64,000 nt of DNA from NCBI RefSeq assembly GCF_016031615.1, contig NZ_JACYXC010000002.1, forward strand, positions 310,001-374,000, given 5' to 3'. The position numbers were made by a program, and so were the translations under genes. The notes beneath the pieces were generated by a model, which did no database searches, was not told the origin of the DNA, and saw only the letters and a list, made by a program, of their open reading frames with translations. Below are positions 16,033 through 24,178 of the stretch, one piece after another. Within the stretch, counting starts at the first letter, position 1. Each line of letters begins with the position of its first letter. The stretch is from Streptomyces pactum (GTDB lineage Bacteria > Actinomycetota > Actinomycetes > Streptomycetales > Streptomycetaceae).

Positions 16033-16295
16033 GGTTCCCTCTTTCCGAAGACACGCGATCGCCTCGCGCGGTGGGGGAGTGACGAGGAATTCCTACGCCC
16101 GCCCGCACCGGCACCGGTACCTCCGAATCAGGTCCTAACCCCGTGTTATGGAACCCGGTGCGCCCCGGCAGCCCCCGGCCCCCACGCCCCCGGTCGCCCC
16201 CCGCCCCGGCTCCACGCCTCAGGCCTCCGCGTCCCCCGCCCCGGCCGCACGCTATTCGATGGCGCCGCGTTCCCTGGCCGGGCTAGGTTGGCCCG

Positions 16296-16838
16296 ATGCC
16301 CCAACTGACGACGACGCGCCTGGTGCTGCGCGAGTGGCGGGAGAGCGACCTGGCTCCCTGGGCCGCCCTGAACGCCGACCCCGAGGTCCGAGCCCACTTC
16401 CCCGAGGTCCTCACCGCCGAGCGGAGCGAGGCGTCCGCGCGCGCCTTCCAGGCCGACCTGGAACGCCGGGGCTGGGGGTGGTGGGCGGTCGAGGTCCGGG
16501 CCACGGGTGAGTTCATCGGCTTCACGGGACTGGACCCGGTGGATGACGAGATGCCGTTCACCGGCGTGGAGGCCGGCTGGCGGCTGGCCCGCTCGGCGTG
16601 GGGACACGGCTACGCCACCGAAGCCGCCCGGGCCGTCCTCGACTTCGGCTTCGACTCCCTGGAACTCCCGGAGATCCTCGCGGTGACGGCGGTCGGCAAC
16701 ACCCGTTCCCGGGCCGTGATGCGCCGGCTGGGCATGAGCCACGACCCGGCGGACGACTTCGACGACCCGACCGTTCCGCCCGGGCCGCTGCGCCGCAGCG
16801 TGCTGTACCGCCTGCGCCGTGAGGACCACCGGCGCTGA
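16296..16838 (+). CDS. RimJ/RimL-type GNAT acetyltransferase
   Basis: A 180-residue acetyltransferase. LTTTRLVLREWRESDLAPWA is the classical RimJ/RimL opening, AGWRLARSAWGHGYATEAAR is motif A for acetyl-CoA, and NTRSRAVMRRLGM is motif B. The ATG at 16296 gives the normal family N-terminus. It is a single-gene unit between the protease promoter and the convergent deaminase gene. Family members acetylate ribosomal-protein N-termini or small amines. Confidence 0.85.
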   Translation: MPQLTTTRLVLREWRESDLAPWAALNADPEVRAHFPEVLTAERSEASARAFQADLERRGWGWWAVEVRATGEFIGFTGLDPVDDEMPFTGVEAGWRLARSAWGHGYATEAARAVLDFGFDSLELPEILAVTAVGNTRSRAVMRRLGMSHDPADDFDDPTVPPGPLRRSVLYRLRREDHRR

Positions 16839-16977
16839 CCCGACCGGCGACGTCCGGAGGGCGGTGGGGCCGGTACACCGCCGCGGGCGGGTGAGAGGCG
16901 GACCGCCGTCCACCGGCTCCACCGGCCTGCCGGTGGGCCGGTGGGCCGGGCCCGACGGCCGTCGGGCCCGAGGGCGG

Positions 16978-17460
16978 TCAGGCTTCCCGGCCGTGGAAGC
17001 GCCGGTGCAGGGCGCGCACCTCTTCGGCCGGCCCCGCGACCGGGCCCTCCACGATCACGCCGGGAGCGATCTCCTGCACCGGGAGGGGCCGCACCGGCGC
17101 GGCAGGCACCCCCCATTCCTCCAGCCACGCGGTCAGCTGCCGGGAGGACGCCGCGTACACGATGCGTCCCAGCCCCACCCAGCCGTGGGCCGCGGCGCAC
17201 ATCGGGCAGTGCTCGCCGGAGGTGTAGACCGTCGCCGCCGCACGCTCCTGGGGCGTCAGGTGGTCCGCCGCCCAGCGGGCCAGCGCGAACTCCGGATGGC
17301 GTGTACGGTCACCGGACGCCACCCGGTTGCGGTCCTCGGCCCGGACCGTGCCGGCGCCGTCCACGAGGAGGGACCCGAACGGCTCGTCCCCCGCCGCCAG
17401 CGCCTCGGCCGCCAGCTCCACGCACCGCCGCAGGTGCCGCATGTCCTCGTCGTTCACCAT
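16978..17460 (-). CDS. Nucleoside/base deaminase of the CDA superfamily
   Basis: A 160-residue zinc deaminase. The zinc and proton-transfer motif appears as HPEFALA (usual form HAE), and the second zinc motif as SGEHCPMCAAA (usual form PCxxC), where the proline before the first cysteine is replaced by histidine. The layout DEPFGSLLVDGAG...NRVASGDRTRHPE resembles guanine deaminases and tRNA-adenosine-deaminase-like enzymes. The start is ATG at 17460. Hydrolytic deamination of a purine or pyrimidine base is the likely reaction; which base is open. Confidence 0.82.
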   Translation of the reverse strand: MVNDEDMRHLRRCVELAAEALAAGDEPFGSLLVDGAGTVRAEDRNRVASGDRTRHPEFALARWAADHLTPQERAAATVYTSGEHCPMCAAAHGWVGLGRIVYAASSRQLTAWLEEWGVPAAPVRPLPVQEIAPGVIVEGPVAGPAEEVRALHRRFHGREA

Positions 17461-17508
17461 GACCGTACCGGCCCTCCTCAGTCGTGATCTTCGAGGGCCA
17501 CCCTACGA

Positions 17509-17566
17509 CGTGCGCGGTGCGGAATCCCGGGGCGGTCGACCGCCCCGGGATTCCGCACCGCACACG
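17509..17566. other. Long near-perfect palindrome upstream of the deaminase gene
   Basis: A 48-base perfect palindrome (17514-17561, centre GGTC/GACC) extends with one mismatch to 17509-17566. It ends about 50 bases before the deaminase start and lies about 220 bases downstream of the small membrane gene. With no unpaired loop it may be a terminator, a recombination or protein-binding site, or a mobile-element end. Confidence 0.8.
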
Positions 17567-17724
17567 GTGCCCACGGCCGGGGTATTCCAGCGGAATGCCT
17601 TTCCCGGGCCCGGGCCGTTCGGGGGTCGCCGGGAAAACTCGGCAAACCCGCGGCTATTCCCGGCGAACGCCGCCCGCCGGGTGTTCGGGCGGGGATTCAC
17701 GGAAAGTCTTCGGAAGTGGGTACG

Positions 17725-17768
17725 GCGCGGGGCCGCGGAACCGGTGTCCCGGATCCGCGGCCCCGCGC
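17725..17768 (-). terminator. Terminator of the small hydrophobic protein gene
   Basis: GCGCGGGGCCGCGGA (17725-17739) and its exact complement (17754-17768) form a 15-base stem with a 14-base loop, 17 bases past the stop of the gene at 17785. Confidence 0.65.
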
Positions 17769-17784
17769 ACGGCGGCCGGTCGGC

Positions 17785-17955
17785 CTACCAGCGGTACCAG
17801 CGGCCCCTGCGCCCGCCCGTGCCCGCCGGGCGGATGAAGAAGCCCAGCACCCACAGGACGATCACCACGAGCGCGACCCACCACAGGGCCTTCAGTGCGA
17901 AGCCGGCACCGAAAAGAACGAGCGCGAGCAGAAGAGCTATCAGCAGGGGAATCAT
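17785..17955 (-). CDS. Small hydrophobic membrane protein
   Basis: A 56-residue protein with two hydrophobic helices (MIPLLIALLLALVLFGAGFA and LWWVALVVIVLWVLGFFI) and a basic tail ending RRGRWYRW. The ATG at 17955 is preceded by GGAGG at a good distance. Proteins of this kind are common in actinomycetes, often near stress genes, and have no assigned role. It diverges from a CsbD-like gene, and the two may share a promoter region. Confidence 0.82.
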   Translation of the reverse strand: MIPLLIALLLALVLFGAGFALKALWWVALVVIVLWVLGFFIRPAGTGGRRGRWYRW

Positions 17956-18131
17956 GTGTATCAACCTCCGACGCTCCGTGTGCCCCGCTCGCGCTTGTCC
18001 AGACACCTCACGGCGAAAGAATTTTTCTGCTCCGCCCCTCCGGAATACCGGCGCCCGCCCCCGGAGGTTTGAACCGGCACCGGACGGAAATCCGGACGGC
18101 GTACCACCTGACGTCGATCAGTGAGGATGTG

Positions 18132-18311
18132 ATGACCGTGGCCGCCGGTGAGAAGGCGAAGGCAGCAGCGGAGCAGGCCAAGGGCAAGGCGAAGGAGGCC
18201 GCCGGCCGCGCGGCGGGGAACGAGCGGCTGGAGGCCGAGGGCCGTGGCGAGAAGGCCCGGGGCAATGCCCGCCAGACGAAGGAGAAGGCCAAGGACACCT
18301 TCCGCTCCTGA
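18132..18311 (+). CDS. CsbD-family stress protein
   Basis: A 59-residue highly charged Lys/Ala/Glu-rich protein (GEKAKAAAEQAKGKAKEAAG... GNARQTKEKAKDTFRS), the typical CsbD pattern, probably helical and cytoplasmic. CsbD genes belong to sigma-B-type general stress regulons. The ATG at 18132 has GAGG upstream; the longer open frame upstream is not coding-like. Two strong hairpins follow its stop. Confidence 0.85.
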   Translation: MTVAAGEKAKAAAEQAKGKAKEAAGRAAGNERLEAEGRGEKARGNARQTKEKAKDTFRS

Positions 18312-18334
18312 TGCCGGAGGTCCGCCTCGCACCC

Positions 18335-18420
18335 AGGGCCCGCCGTCATCGGCGGGCCCTGCGCCGTGTCCGTCCACCGGCCGCGGTCGTACCCCGCCGG
18401 CCCGTCGGCGGGGTACGACC
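18335..18420 (+). terminator. Double terminator after the CsbD gene
   Basis: The first hairpin is AGGGCCCGCCG (18335-18345) with its complement at 18350-18360. The second is GGTCGTACCCCGCCG (18385-18399) with its complement at 18406-18420. Both stems are perfect, with loops of 4 and 6 bases. Confidence 0.7.
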
Positions 18421-18658
18421 TGTGGTGCCGTGCCGCCCCGGCGCCGCGACCCTCGGCGGACGGCGCCCGGGGCCGGAGCACGGCACCGGGACCGCGCCGG
18501 GCGGGGAAACGGCGGGGGCGCCGTCGTCGGGGCCACGACGGAGGAGCGGGCGGACCGAGCGGGCGGACCTGCCGGAAACCGGCAATCGGGAACATATGTT
18601 TGCGCCCGGCGCTCGGGGTGAGGCGCATCACAACCGCGCTCGCCGGAAGGAGCCGAGC

Positions 18659-18928
18659 ATGTCCGCTCTCGCCCTGCTGCTGCCCCCGCTGCTGCTCACC
18701 CTGATGCTCGCGCTGGGGCGCTATGAGGAACGCATGCTCGGAAGTCCTCCGGGCCGGAGGGAACCGGCCCGTCACCGCCGCCACCTGCGGCTGGTCCGCG
18801 ACACCGGCCCCGACGACGGCTCCCCGGCCGAAGCCGGCCGGGCGGCCGGGGCCCGGACCGCCGAAGCACGGGCCGACGGGGCGCGCGGGCGCGCCGCTGC
18901 CGACGGCGGGGAACGGCACGCCGCCTGA
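18659..18928 (+). CDS. Small single-helix membrane protein, unknown role
   Basis: An 89-residue protein. The N-terminus is one hydrophobic helix (MSALALLLPPLLLTLMLALG) followed by RYEERML and a charged, low-complexity tail of Ala, Arg, Gly and Asp. The ATG at 18659 has GGAAGGAG upstream, a strong ribosome site. It is probably an anchored protein with a cytoplasmic tail. No domain is recognised. A very long terminator starts 3 bases after its stop. Confidence 0.7.
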   Translation: MSALALLLPPLLLTLMLALGRYEERMLGSPPGRREPARHRRHLRLVRDTGPDDGSPAEAGRAAGARTAEARADGARGRAAADGGERHAA

Positions 18929-18930
18929 CC

Positions 18931-18990
18931 CGCGGCCCGTGCGGAGGGGGGCCGGCACCACGGTGCCGGCCCCCCTCCGCACGGGCCGCG
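18931..18990 (+). terminator. Very long perfect hairpin terminator
   Basis: Two 29-base arms (18931-18959 and 18962-18990) are exactly complementary around the bases AC. It begins 3 bases after the stop of the small membrane gene. A simple terminator does not need such a long perfect stem. Confidence 0.7.
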
Positions 18991-19046
18991 ACGCGCCGAC
19001 CGGCCTCCCTCACCGCCGCCCGCCGGGGATCACCGCCCGCGCGGGG

Positions 19047-19955
19047 TTACCGGTCCGCTTCCGGCTCCGGGCGGCCGAGCCGCTTCTCGAACCAGTGGTG
19101 GGCATACGGTTCGTCGTTGAAGGGCGCCACTTCCCGGAAGCCGGCGGAGTGGTAGAGGCCGATCGCCGCCGTGAGCGCCTTGTTGGTGTCCAGGCGCAGC
19201 ACCTCGCAGCCGTGCCGGACCGCCCGCTCCTCCAGTTCGGCCAGGAAGCGGCGGCCCAGACCCAGCCCCCGGGCGTGGGGCGCCACCCACATGCGCTTGA
19301 TCTCGGCCGCGCCGCCGGGCGGCAGCTTCAGGCCGGCGCAGCCGACCGGCTCGCCGTGCAGCCGGGCGACCAGGAACAGCCCGCGCGGCGCACGGAGGCC
19401 GCCCACGTCGGGGAGGAGACTCCGGGCGGGGTCGAAACCGGTCTCGAAACACTTCTCCATCTCGGCGAAGTACGACCGCAGACAGCGCTGGGCGTCCTCG
19501 TGATCGGGATCGACGGCGTCCACCGCCACCGTCGCGGCGGTCAGCAGCCGGTCCACCTCGGTCATCGCCGCGACCAGGCGTTCGCGCTGGGCCGCGTTGA
19601 GGGGCCGGAGCAGTGACCCGGCCAACGCGTCGCTGCGCCGGTCCAGCGTGGCCCGTTCCGCGCGGCCGGCGTCGGTGAGCCGCACCGTACGCACCCGCCG
19701 GTCCCCCGGGCACGGCTCGACCGTCACCAGCCCCGCGGTCTCCAGTGAGCGCAGCAGGCGGCTGACGTACCCCGAGTCGAGCCCGAGCCGCTCCCGCAGC
19801 CCGCGGACATCACGCCCCTGCTCGCCGATCTCCCACAGCAGGCGCGCCTCGCCGATGGGCCGGTCGCGGCCGAGGTAGTGGTCGTGGAGCACCCCCACGC
19901 GCTCCGTGACGGTGCGGTTGAACCGCCGTACCTGTTCGATGTGCGCTGCGTCCAT
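19047..19955 (-). CDS. MarR-GNAT fusion protein
   Basis: A 302-residue two-domain protein. Residues 1-145 are a MarR winged helix (EARLLWEIGEQGRDVRGLRERLGL... YVSRLLRSLETAGLV, then DRRVRTVRLTDAGR). Residues about 150-295 are a GNAT domain, with motif A as RMWVAPHARGLGLGRRFL and NKALTAAIGLYHSAGF at the end. Such fusions are known and may link gene control to acetylation of a small molecule. A CTGACT/AGTCAG palindrome directly before the ATG suggests autorepression. The ligand and substrate are unknown. Confidence 0.88.
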   Translation of the reverse strand: MDAAHIEQVRRFNRTVTERVGVLHDHYLGRDRPIGEARLLWEIGEQGRDVRGLRERLGLDSGYVSRLLRSLETAGLVTVEPCPGDRRVRTVRLTDAGRAERATLDRRSDALAGSLLRPLNAAQRERLVAAMTEVDRLLTAATVAVDAVDPDHEDAQRCLRSYFAEMEKCFETGFDPARSLLPDVGGLRAPRGLFLVARLHGEPVGCAGLKLPPGGAAEIKRMWVAPHARGLGLGRRFLAELEERAVRHGCEVLRLDTNKALTAAIGLYHSAGFREVAPFNDEPYAHHWFEKRLGRPEPEADR

Positions 19956-19958
19956 TCG

Positions 19959-19972
19959 CTGACTTTAGTCAG
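19959..19972. promoter_or_regulatory. CTGACT-TT-AGTCAG palindrome, likely MarR operator
   Basis: A perfect six-base inverted repeat with a TT centre lies 4-17 bases upstream of the MarR-GNAT start codon. Its place over the ribosome or promoter region suits autoregulation. Confidence 0.6.
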
Positions 19973-20120
19973 AGAAGTCGGGGGAGGTACAGAGGCGGAC
20001 CCGTCCCGACGTGCCGTTCGAGGTGCACCGCCGGGCCACAGGGTTCCCGTGCGGCAAGGCCCCGGCCGTACCGTCGGACACCCGCGCCGCCGCGTACCGC
20101 CGGGTGGTGACCGCCGGGGG

Positions 20121-20588
20121 CTACCCCCGGACGATTCCGCCCAGCCACGGGCCGAGCGAGTGGAGCAGGACCGGTTCCCGGTAGGTCTCGCCCCCGGGCA
20201 GGGGGACGATCAAGGTCCGGGACGGCGGGAAGGCGCGTTCCTTCACATAGGCGGCCCCGCCGTAGACCGATCGCAGGAACGCCGGGACCGCGTCCCGGGG
20301 GACGTCCTCGAAGTCCACCTCGGCCACGGTGATCCGTGCGTCGCCCTCCGGATGGAGCCACACCGAGACCGCCGGCGAGCCCGTGAGCTCGATGTACGCC
20401 TCGTGCGGCAGCGAACCGTCCGGGTCGAGGACCGTGAACGCGCCGGCCGCGAGACGGCGGGAGACCTGGTCCGTGCCGATCGAGTGACTGGTGGAGAGCT
20501 CCCGGCCGAACTCGCGCGCGACCTCGTGGACGGCGGCGACGGCGGCCTCGGTGCTCGGCAGACGCGGGTGGCTCATGTCCGGGATCAT
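20121..20588 (-). CDS. Conserved hypothetical protein
   Basis: A 155-residue soluble protein of mixed alpha/beta character (YIELTGSPAVSVWLHPEGDA, VDFEDVPRDAVPAFLRSVY, TLIVPLPGGETYREPVLL). I do not recognise a named family. The start may be ATG at 20588 or 20576; neither has a strong ribosome site. It diverges from the kinase-like gene at 20818. Coding character is good (steady GC at third positions and a sensible amino-acid mix). Confidence 0.65.
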   Translation of the reverse strand: MIPDMSHPRLPSTEAAVAAVHEVAREFGRELSTSHSIGTDQVSRRLAAGAFTVLDPDGSLPHEAYIELTGSPAVSVWLHPEGDARITVAEVDFEDVPRDAVPAFLRSVYGGAAYVKERAFPPSRTLIVPLPGGETYREPVLLHSLGPWLGGIVRG

Positions 20589-20817
20589 GCCGCACCGGAG
20601 CGCATCCGTGGCGACCGGGTACCGGGCTGCCGCTCCTGGAGGTCCCGGAGTGCGGCCCGCGGCCACCCGCCTCCGGCCCGGACCCTCTTCCCGGTCGGCG
20701 GGCCCGCCCTGGTGCTGAGCCGGAGAGGACCGGGCGGCCCGACGGGCCCGCCGGCCTGCCGGCGGAGCCGGATGAATCACCTGGTCGGACCCGTGCCGCC
20801 GCTGGTGTAATGCGGGG

Positions 20818-21864
20818 ATGGAGATCACCCCGGACATGGAGGAGACCGCACGGGACGGCGCGGAGGCCACCCCGGACGCGGGGAAGAGCACCTCGGACGC
20901 GGAGGCGGCCGCGCCGGTCGCGGACGCGCCGCCGGCCGCCGATCCGTGGCCCGGGCACTTCGCCGCCCAGGGGTACCCGGGGGCCCGCCTGATCGGCGCC
21001 GGCGTCGAGGGCGTCGTCTACCGGCTGGGCGGCGGCCGGGTCGCCAAGGTCTGGCACGGCCGGCCGCCGGGCGGCCCGGAACTCCTCCGTGCGGTGTACG
21101 CCGACCTCGCCCGGCACCGGCTGCCGTTCGCCACCCCGGAGATCCTAGAGATCACGCAGCACCGGGGCGTCCTGGTGACGTACGAGCGGGAGCTGCCCGG
21201 CGCCCCGGTCCGGGGCGACTCCGCGCACCAGCCCTACGGGCGCGGGATCCCCGCCCGCGACCGCGACGCGCTGCTCGCCGTGCTGCGCGGCCTCGCCGCC
21301 GTGCCAGGCACCGACGCCATGCGCCGGCTGACCGTCCAGGGGGACGACCGCCCGCTGTGGCGGGACCACGACCGCTTCCAGGACGCGCTCGCGGCCCTGG
21401 TGGTCCGGGCCGTGGACCGGCACGGCACCGACCTGGCCGGGTACGTACCCGGCTTCGGCCCGGGGGTGCGACGCACCCTGGACGCGCTGCGGTCGCTGCC
21501 CGACGCCCCGGTCACCGCCGTCCACGGCGACCTCGTGCCGCCCAACCTCCACACCGACGCGGCCGGCCGGCCCGTCGCCGTCCTGGACCTGGGCTTCTTC
21601 ACCACCGCGGGCGACCCGGCCTTCGAGGCCGCCGTCGCCGCGTCCGTGTGGGACATGTACGGCCCGTACGCCGAGGAGCACGCCGCGGAGCTCACCCGGC
21701 TCGTCGCCGGCGAGTTCGGGTACGCGCCCGCCACCCTCGCCGCGTACCAGGCCGCCTACGCCCTCACCACCTACGACCTGTTCGGCCGGGACGACCGCGA
21801 CGGGCACTTCCGGTGGTGTGCCGGGCAGCTGCGCCGCAACGCCGTATTCCAGGGCCGGACCTGA
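20818..21864 (+). CDS. Aminoglycoside phosphotransferase (APH)-family kinase
   Basis: A 348-residue protein-kinase-like phosphotransferase. After an acidic, variable N-terminus, IGAGVEGVVYRLGGGRVAKVW is the glycine loop with the catalytic lysine. VTAVHGDLVPPNLHTD holds the catalytic HGD and metal-binding asparagine. VAVLDLGFFTTAGDP is the DFG equivalent, here DLG. Family members phosphorylate small molecules such as aminoglycosides, choline, homoserine or macrolides. No resistance context is visible nearby, so the substrate remains open. The ATG at 20818 is the first in frame. Confidence 0.82.
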   Translation: MEITPDMEETARDGAEATPDAGKSTSDAEAAAPVADAPPAADPWPGHFAAQGYPGARLIGAGVEGVVYRLGGGRVAKVWHGRPPGGPELLRAVYADLARHRLPFATPEILEITQHRGVLVTYERELPGAPVRGDSAHQPYGRGIPARDRDALLAVLRGLAAVPGTDAMRRLTVQGDDRPLWRDHDRFQDALAALVVRAVDRHGTDLAGYVPGFGPGVRRTLDALRSLPDAPVTAVHGDLVPPNLHTDAAGRPVAVLDLGFFTTAGDPAFEAAVAASVWDMYGPYAEEHAAELTRLVAGEFGYAPATLAAYQAAYALTTYDLFGRDDRDGHFRWCAGQLRRNAVFQGRT

Positions 21865-22022
21865 CCGGCCGCCGGGTCAGGTACCGCCCGGCAGCGGACG
21901 GTGCACGCCGCCGTTGCGCCGGTGCCGGCTCCGGTGCCGATGCGGGGGCGTGGGAGGGCGGCCGTGGCGGGCCGCCGCCGGGGCTGACGGCCCGCTCGGC
22001 CCCCGGGGGAGGTGACGGCTGC

Positions 22023-22466
22023 TCAGTCCGCCGGCGGGGGCGACGGCTGCCGCCCGGGGGCGCGGACGGTGCGGCTGCGCCCGCGGAACTCGGCGATCAC
22101 CGTGTCCCCGCGGACCACCGTCACGTCGTAGATGCCGCTGCGCCCGAACCTGGTGCGTTCCCGGGCCGTCGCCACCAGCACGTCACCCTCGTACGCGGGC
22201 GTCACGAAGTCGATGTCGGCCCCGGCCGCGACGGTCACCGGCCCGTGGCTGTTGCAGGCGCAGGCGAAGGCGGTGTCGGCGAAGAGGAAGAGGTAGCCGC
22301 CGTGGGCGATGCGGTGCCCGTTGACCATCGCGGAAGTGACCGTCATGCGGAGCACCGAAGTCCCCGGGCCGTGGTCCAGGAGCTCGATGCCCAGCCGCCG
22401 GGACGCCTCGTCCTCGTCGAGCATCCGCACGACGGGGTCCGGCGTCGTCTCCATGGCCCGCGCCAC
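22023..22466 (-). CDS. paaI: PaaI-family hotdog thioesterase
   Basis: A 147-residue hotdog-fold protein. VNGHRIAHGGYLFLFADTAF followed by ACACNS is close to the PaaI signature, where the aspartate in the DTAFA helix takes part in hydrolysis. PaaI hydrolyses aryl-CoA esters of the phenylacetate pathway, releasing trapped CoA. The start is GTG at 22466 with GGAG/AGGG upstream; ATG at 22454 is an alternative. No other paa gene is in the window. A palindrome 22 bases upstream suggests control by a TetR-like regulator encoded elsewhere. Confidence 0.8.
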   Translation of the reverse strand: MARAMETTPDPVVRMLDEDEASRRLGIELLDHGPGTSVLRMTVTSAMVNGHRIAHGGYLFLFADTAFACACNSHGPVTVAAGADIDFVTPAYEGDVLVATARERTRFGRSGIYDVTVVRGDTVIAEFRGRSRTVRAPGRQPSPPPAD

Positions 22467-22487
22467 CTGTCCACCCTCTCCCGGCCG

Positions 22488-22501
22488 ACCGAATATTCGG
22501 T
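22488..22501. promoter_or_regulatory. Palindrome ACCGAATATTCGGT upstream of paaI
   Basis: A perfect 14-base palindrome 22 bases before the paaI GTG start. It is an AT-centred island in GC-rich DNA and resembles a TetR-type operator. ACCG/CGGT half sites are reported for some phenylacetate regulators, so a PaaR-like factor is possible. Confidence 0.55.
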
Positions 22502-23008
22502 ACGTGCGTGTCGCGCTCCAACCAACCCGGTCGGCCCGCGGACTGTCAAGGGGGACGCGGGCGGCCGCCGAGCCGCTCACCGGTGGTGTCCGGCCCCGTC
22601 TTCGATGCGCCCTCTTCGTCGGCGGGGAGGCCGTGCCAAGCCGCGGCAACGGCCGCACCCCACCGAGCCGCGCCCGGCCCACCGCTCGCTCCCGTCCCAC
22701 GGGGGCGCCGGCCGCGTCCCCCTGACGCCCGCCGCCTCCTGCGAGCGGCGGCGGCCCACGGCTCGTCCCGGGGCCGGTGCGGGGCGGCGCACGACACGTA
22801 CGCGGGGGACGGGCCGTCACGACGCGTCGCGGCGCCGGCAGAGCGCGTCCGCCCGGGTACCGAGCCGTCCGAACGCGTCCGCCCGGGTCTCAAGCCGTCC
22901 CGGGCGGGGCGCGCTCGGACGGCGCCGGGCTCACCCGGGGTGCGGACGGGCCCGGTGAGCCCCCCCGGTCGCGTCCCCCGCCGGCCCCTGGCAGGGACGG
23001 GACCGCGG
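22502..23008. other. Non-coding region between paaI and metX, with a possible metX terminator
   Basis: No supported gene. GGGCTCACC (22927-22935) pairs with GGTGAGCCC (22954-22962), a likely terminator about 47 bases beyond the metX stop. A partly repeated unit containing GCGTCCGCCCGGGT occurs twice at about 22845-22890. Confidence 0.45.
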
Positions 23009-24178
23009 TCATCCCCGGGCCAGCAGTTCGGTGACCAGGGCCCCGACCTGTTCCGTCTCGGTGAGGAAACCGTCGTGCCCGGCAGCGGAGTGGATGATCC
23101 GCAACCGGTCGGCGCCGGGCAGTCCGGCGGCGAGCTCCTCCTGCTGGTGGAGCGGGTAGAGACGGTCGGAGTCCACGCCGGCGACGATCGCGGGCATGTG
23201 CGCGCGGGCCAGCGCGGCGCGGACGCCGCCCCGGCCCCGGCCGACGTCATGGGCGTTCATCGCCTCGCCGAGGGCGACGTAACTGCCCGCGTCGAAGCGC
23301 CGGACCAGCTTGTCGGCATGGTGGTCGAGGTAGGACTCGACGGCGAAGCGGACCTCCCCGTCCGCCGTGCCGGCCGGCTGCTCCCGCGGCTGCTCCCGCC
23401 GGTGGAAGCGGGTGGCCAGCTCCTGCTCACTGCGGTACGTCACGTGCGCGATGCGCCGTGCCAGCCCCAGGCCACGGTGCGGGCCACCCCCCGGCCCCGC
23501 GTCGTGGTACCGGCCGCCGCGCCAGTTGGGGTCGGCACGGATCGCGGCCGCCTGGACGGAGGTCCAGGCGATCTGCTCGGCGGACGAGGCGGCCGGGCAG
23601 GCCAGCACCAGCAGCGCTCCGGTGCGCTCCGGATGGCCGACGGCCCACTCCAGGGCCCGCATCCCGCCCATGGACCCGCCGATGACCGCCGCCCACCGGG
23701 AGACGCCCAGGGTGTCGGCGAGGTGCGCCTCGGCGGCCACCTGGTCCCGCGGGGTGAGGGCCGGGAAACCGGGGCCCCACGGCCGGCCGTCCGGGCCGGG
23801 CGACGCGGGACCGGTGCTGCCCTGGCAGCCACCCAGCACGTTCGGCGCGACGACGAACCACCGGCGGGTGTCGAGCGGCCGGCCCGGACCGACCAGCGCG
23901 TCCCACCACCCGGGCGTGGGATGACCGGGACCGGCGGGACCGGCCAGATGACTGTCCCCGGTCAGCGCGTGCAGCACCAGCACCGCGTTCGAGGCGTCCG
24001 GGGCGAGCCGGCCCCAGGTCTCGTAGGCCAGCCGGAAGCCGGGCAGCGTGCCGCCGGACTCCAGCGGCAGCGGCCCGGCCGGCCCGGTCCAGCGCCGGCC
24101 GCCCGCCGGGTCCCCCTCCCGCCAGCCACCGCTGGCGGGAGGGAGCACCCCCGGACGGTCGGCGGTCGTCGTGCTCAG
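23009..24178 (-). CDS. metX: Homoserine O-acetyltransferase (or succinyltransferase)
   Basis: An alpha/beta-hydrolase-fold acyltransferase of about 389 residues. NAVLVLHALTGDSHLAG and NVLGGCQGSTGP are family motifs. The nucleophile serine is in GGSMGGMRALEW, with the catalytic Asp in GVDSDRLYP and His in SAAGHDGF. It activates homoserine for direct sulphhydrylation by the neighbouring MetY. The gene overlaps the metY stop as CTGA, so a CTG start at 24178 fits the conserved reading VLSTTTADRPG. If CTG is not used, GTG at 24148 is the next choice. It is co-transcribed with metY for methionine synthesis. Confidence 0.9.
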   Translation of the reverse strand: MSTTTADRPGVLPPASGGWREGDPAGGRRWTGPAGPLPLESGGTLPGFRLAYETWGRLAPDASNAVLVLHALTGDSHLAGPAGPGHPTPGWWDALVGPGRPLDTRRWFVVAPNVLGGCQGSTGPASPGPDGRPWGPGFPALTPRDQVAAEAHLADTLGVSRWAAVIGGSMGGMRALEWAVGHPERTGALLVLACPAASSAEQIAWTSVQAAAIRADPNWRGGRYHDAGPGGGPHRGLGLARRIAHVTYRSEQELATRFHRREQPREQPAGTADGEVRFAVESYLDHHADKLVRRFDAGSYVALGEAMNAHDVGRGRGGVRAALARAHMPAIVAGVDSDRLYPLHQQEELAAGLPGADRLRIIHSAAGHDGFLTETEQVGALVTELLARG

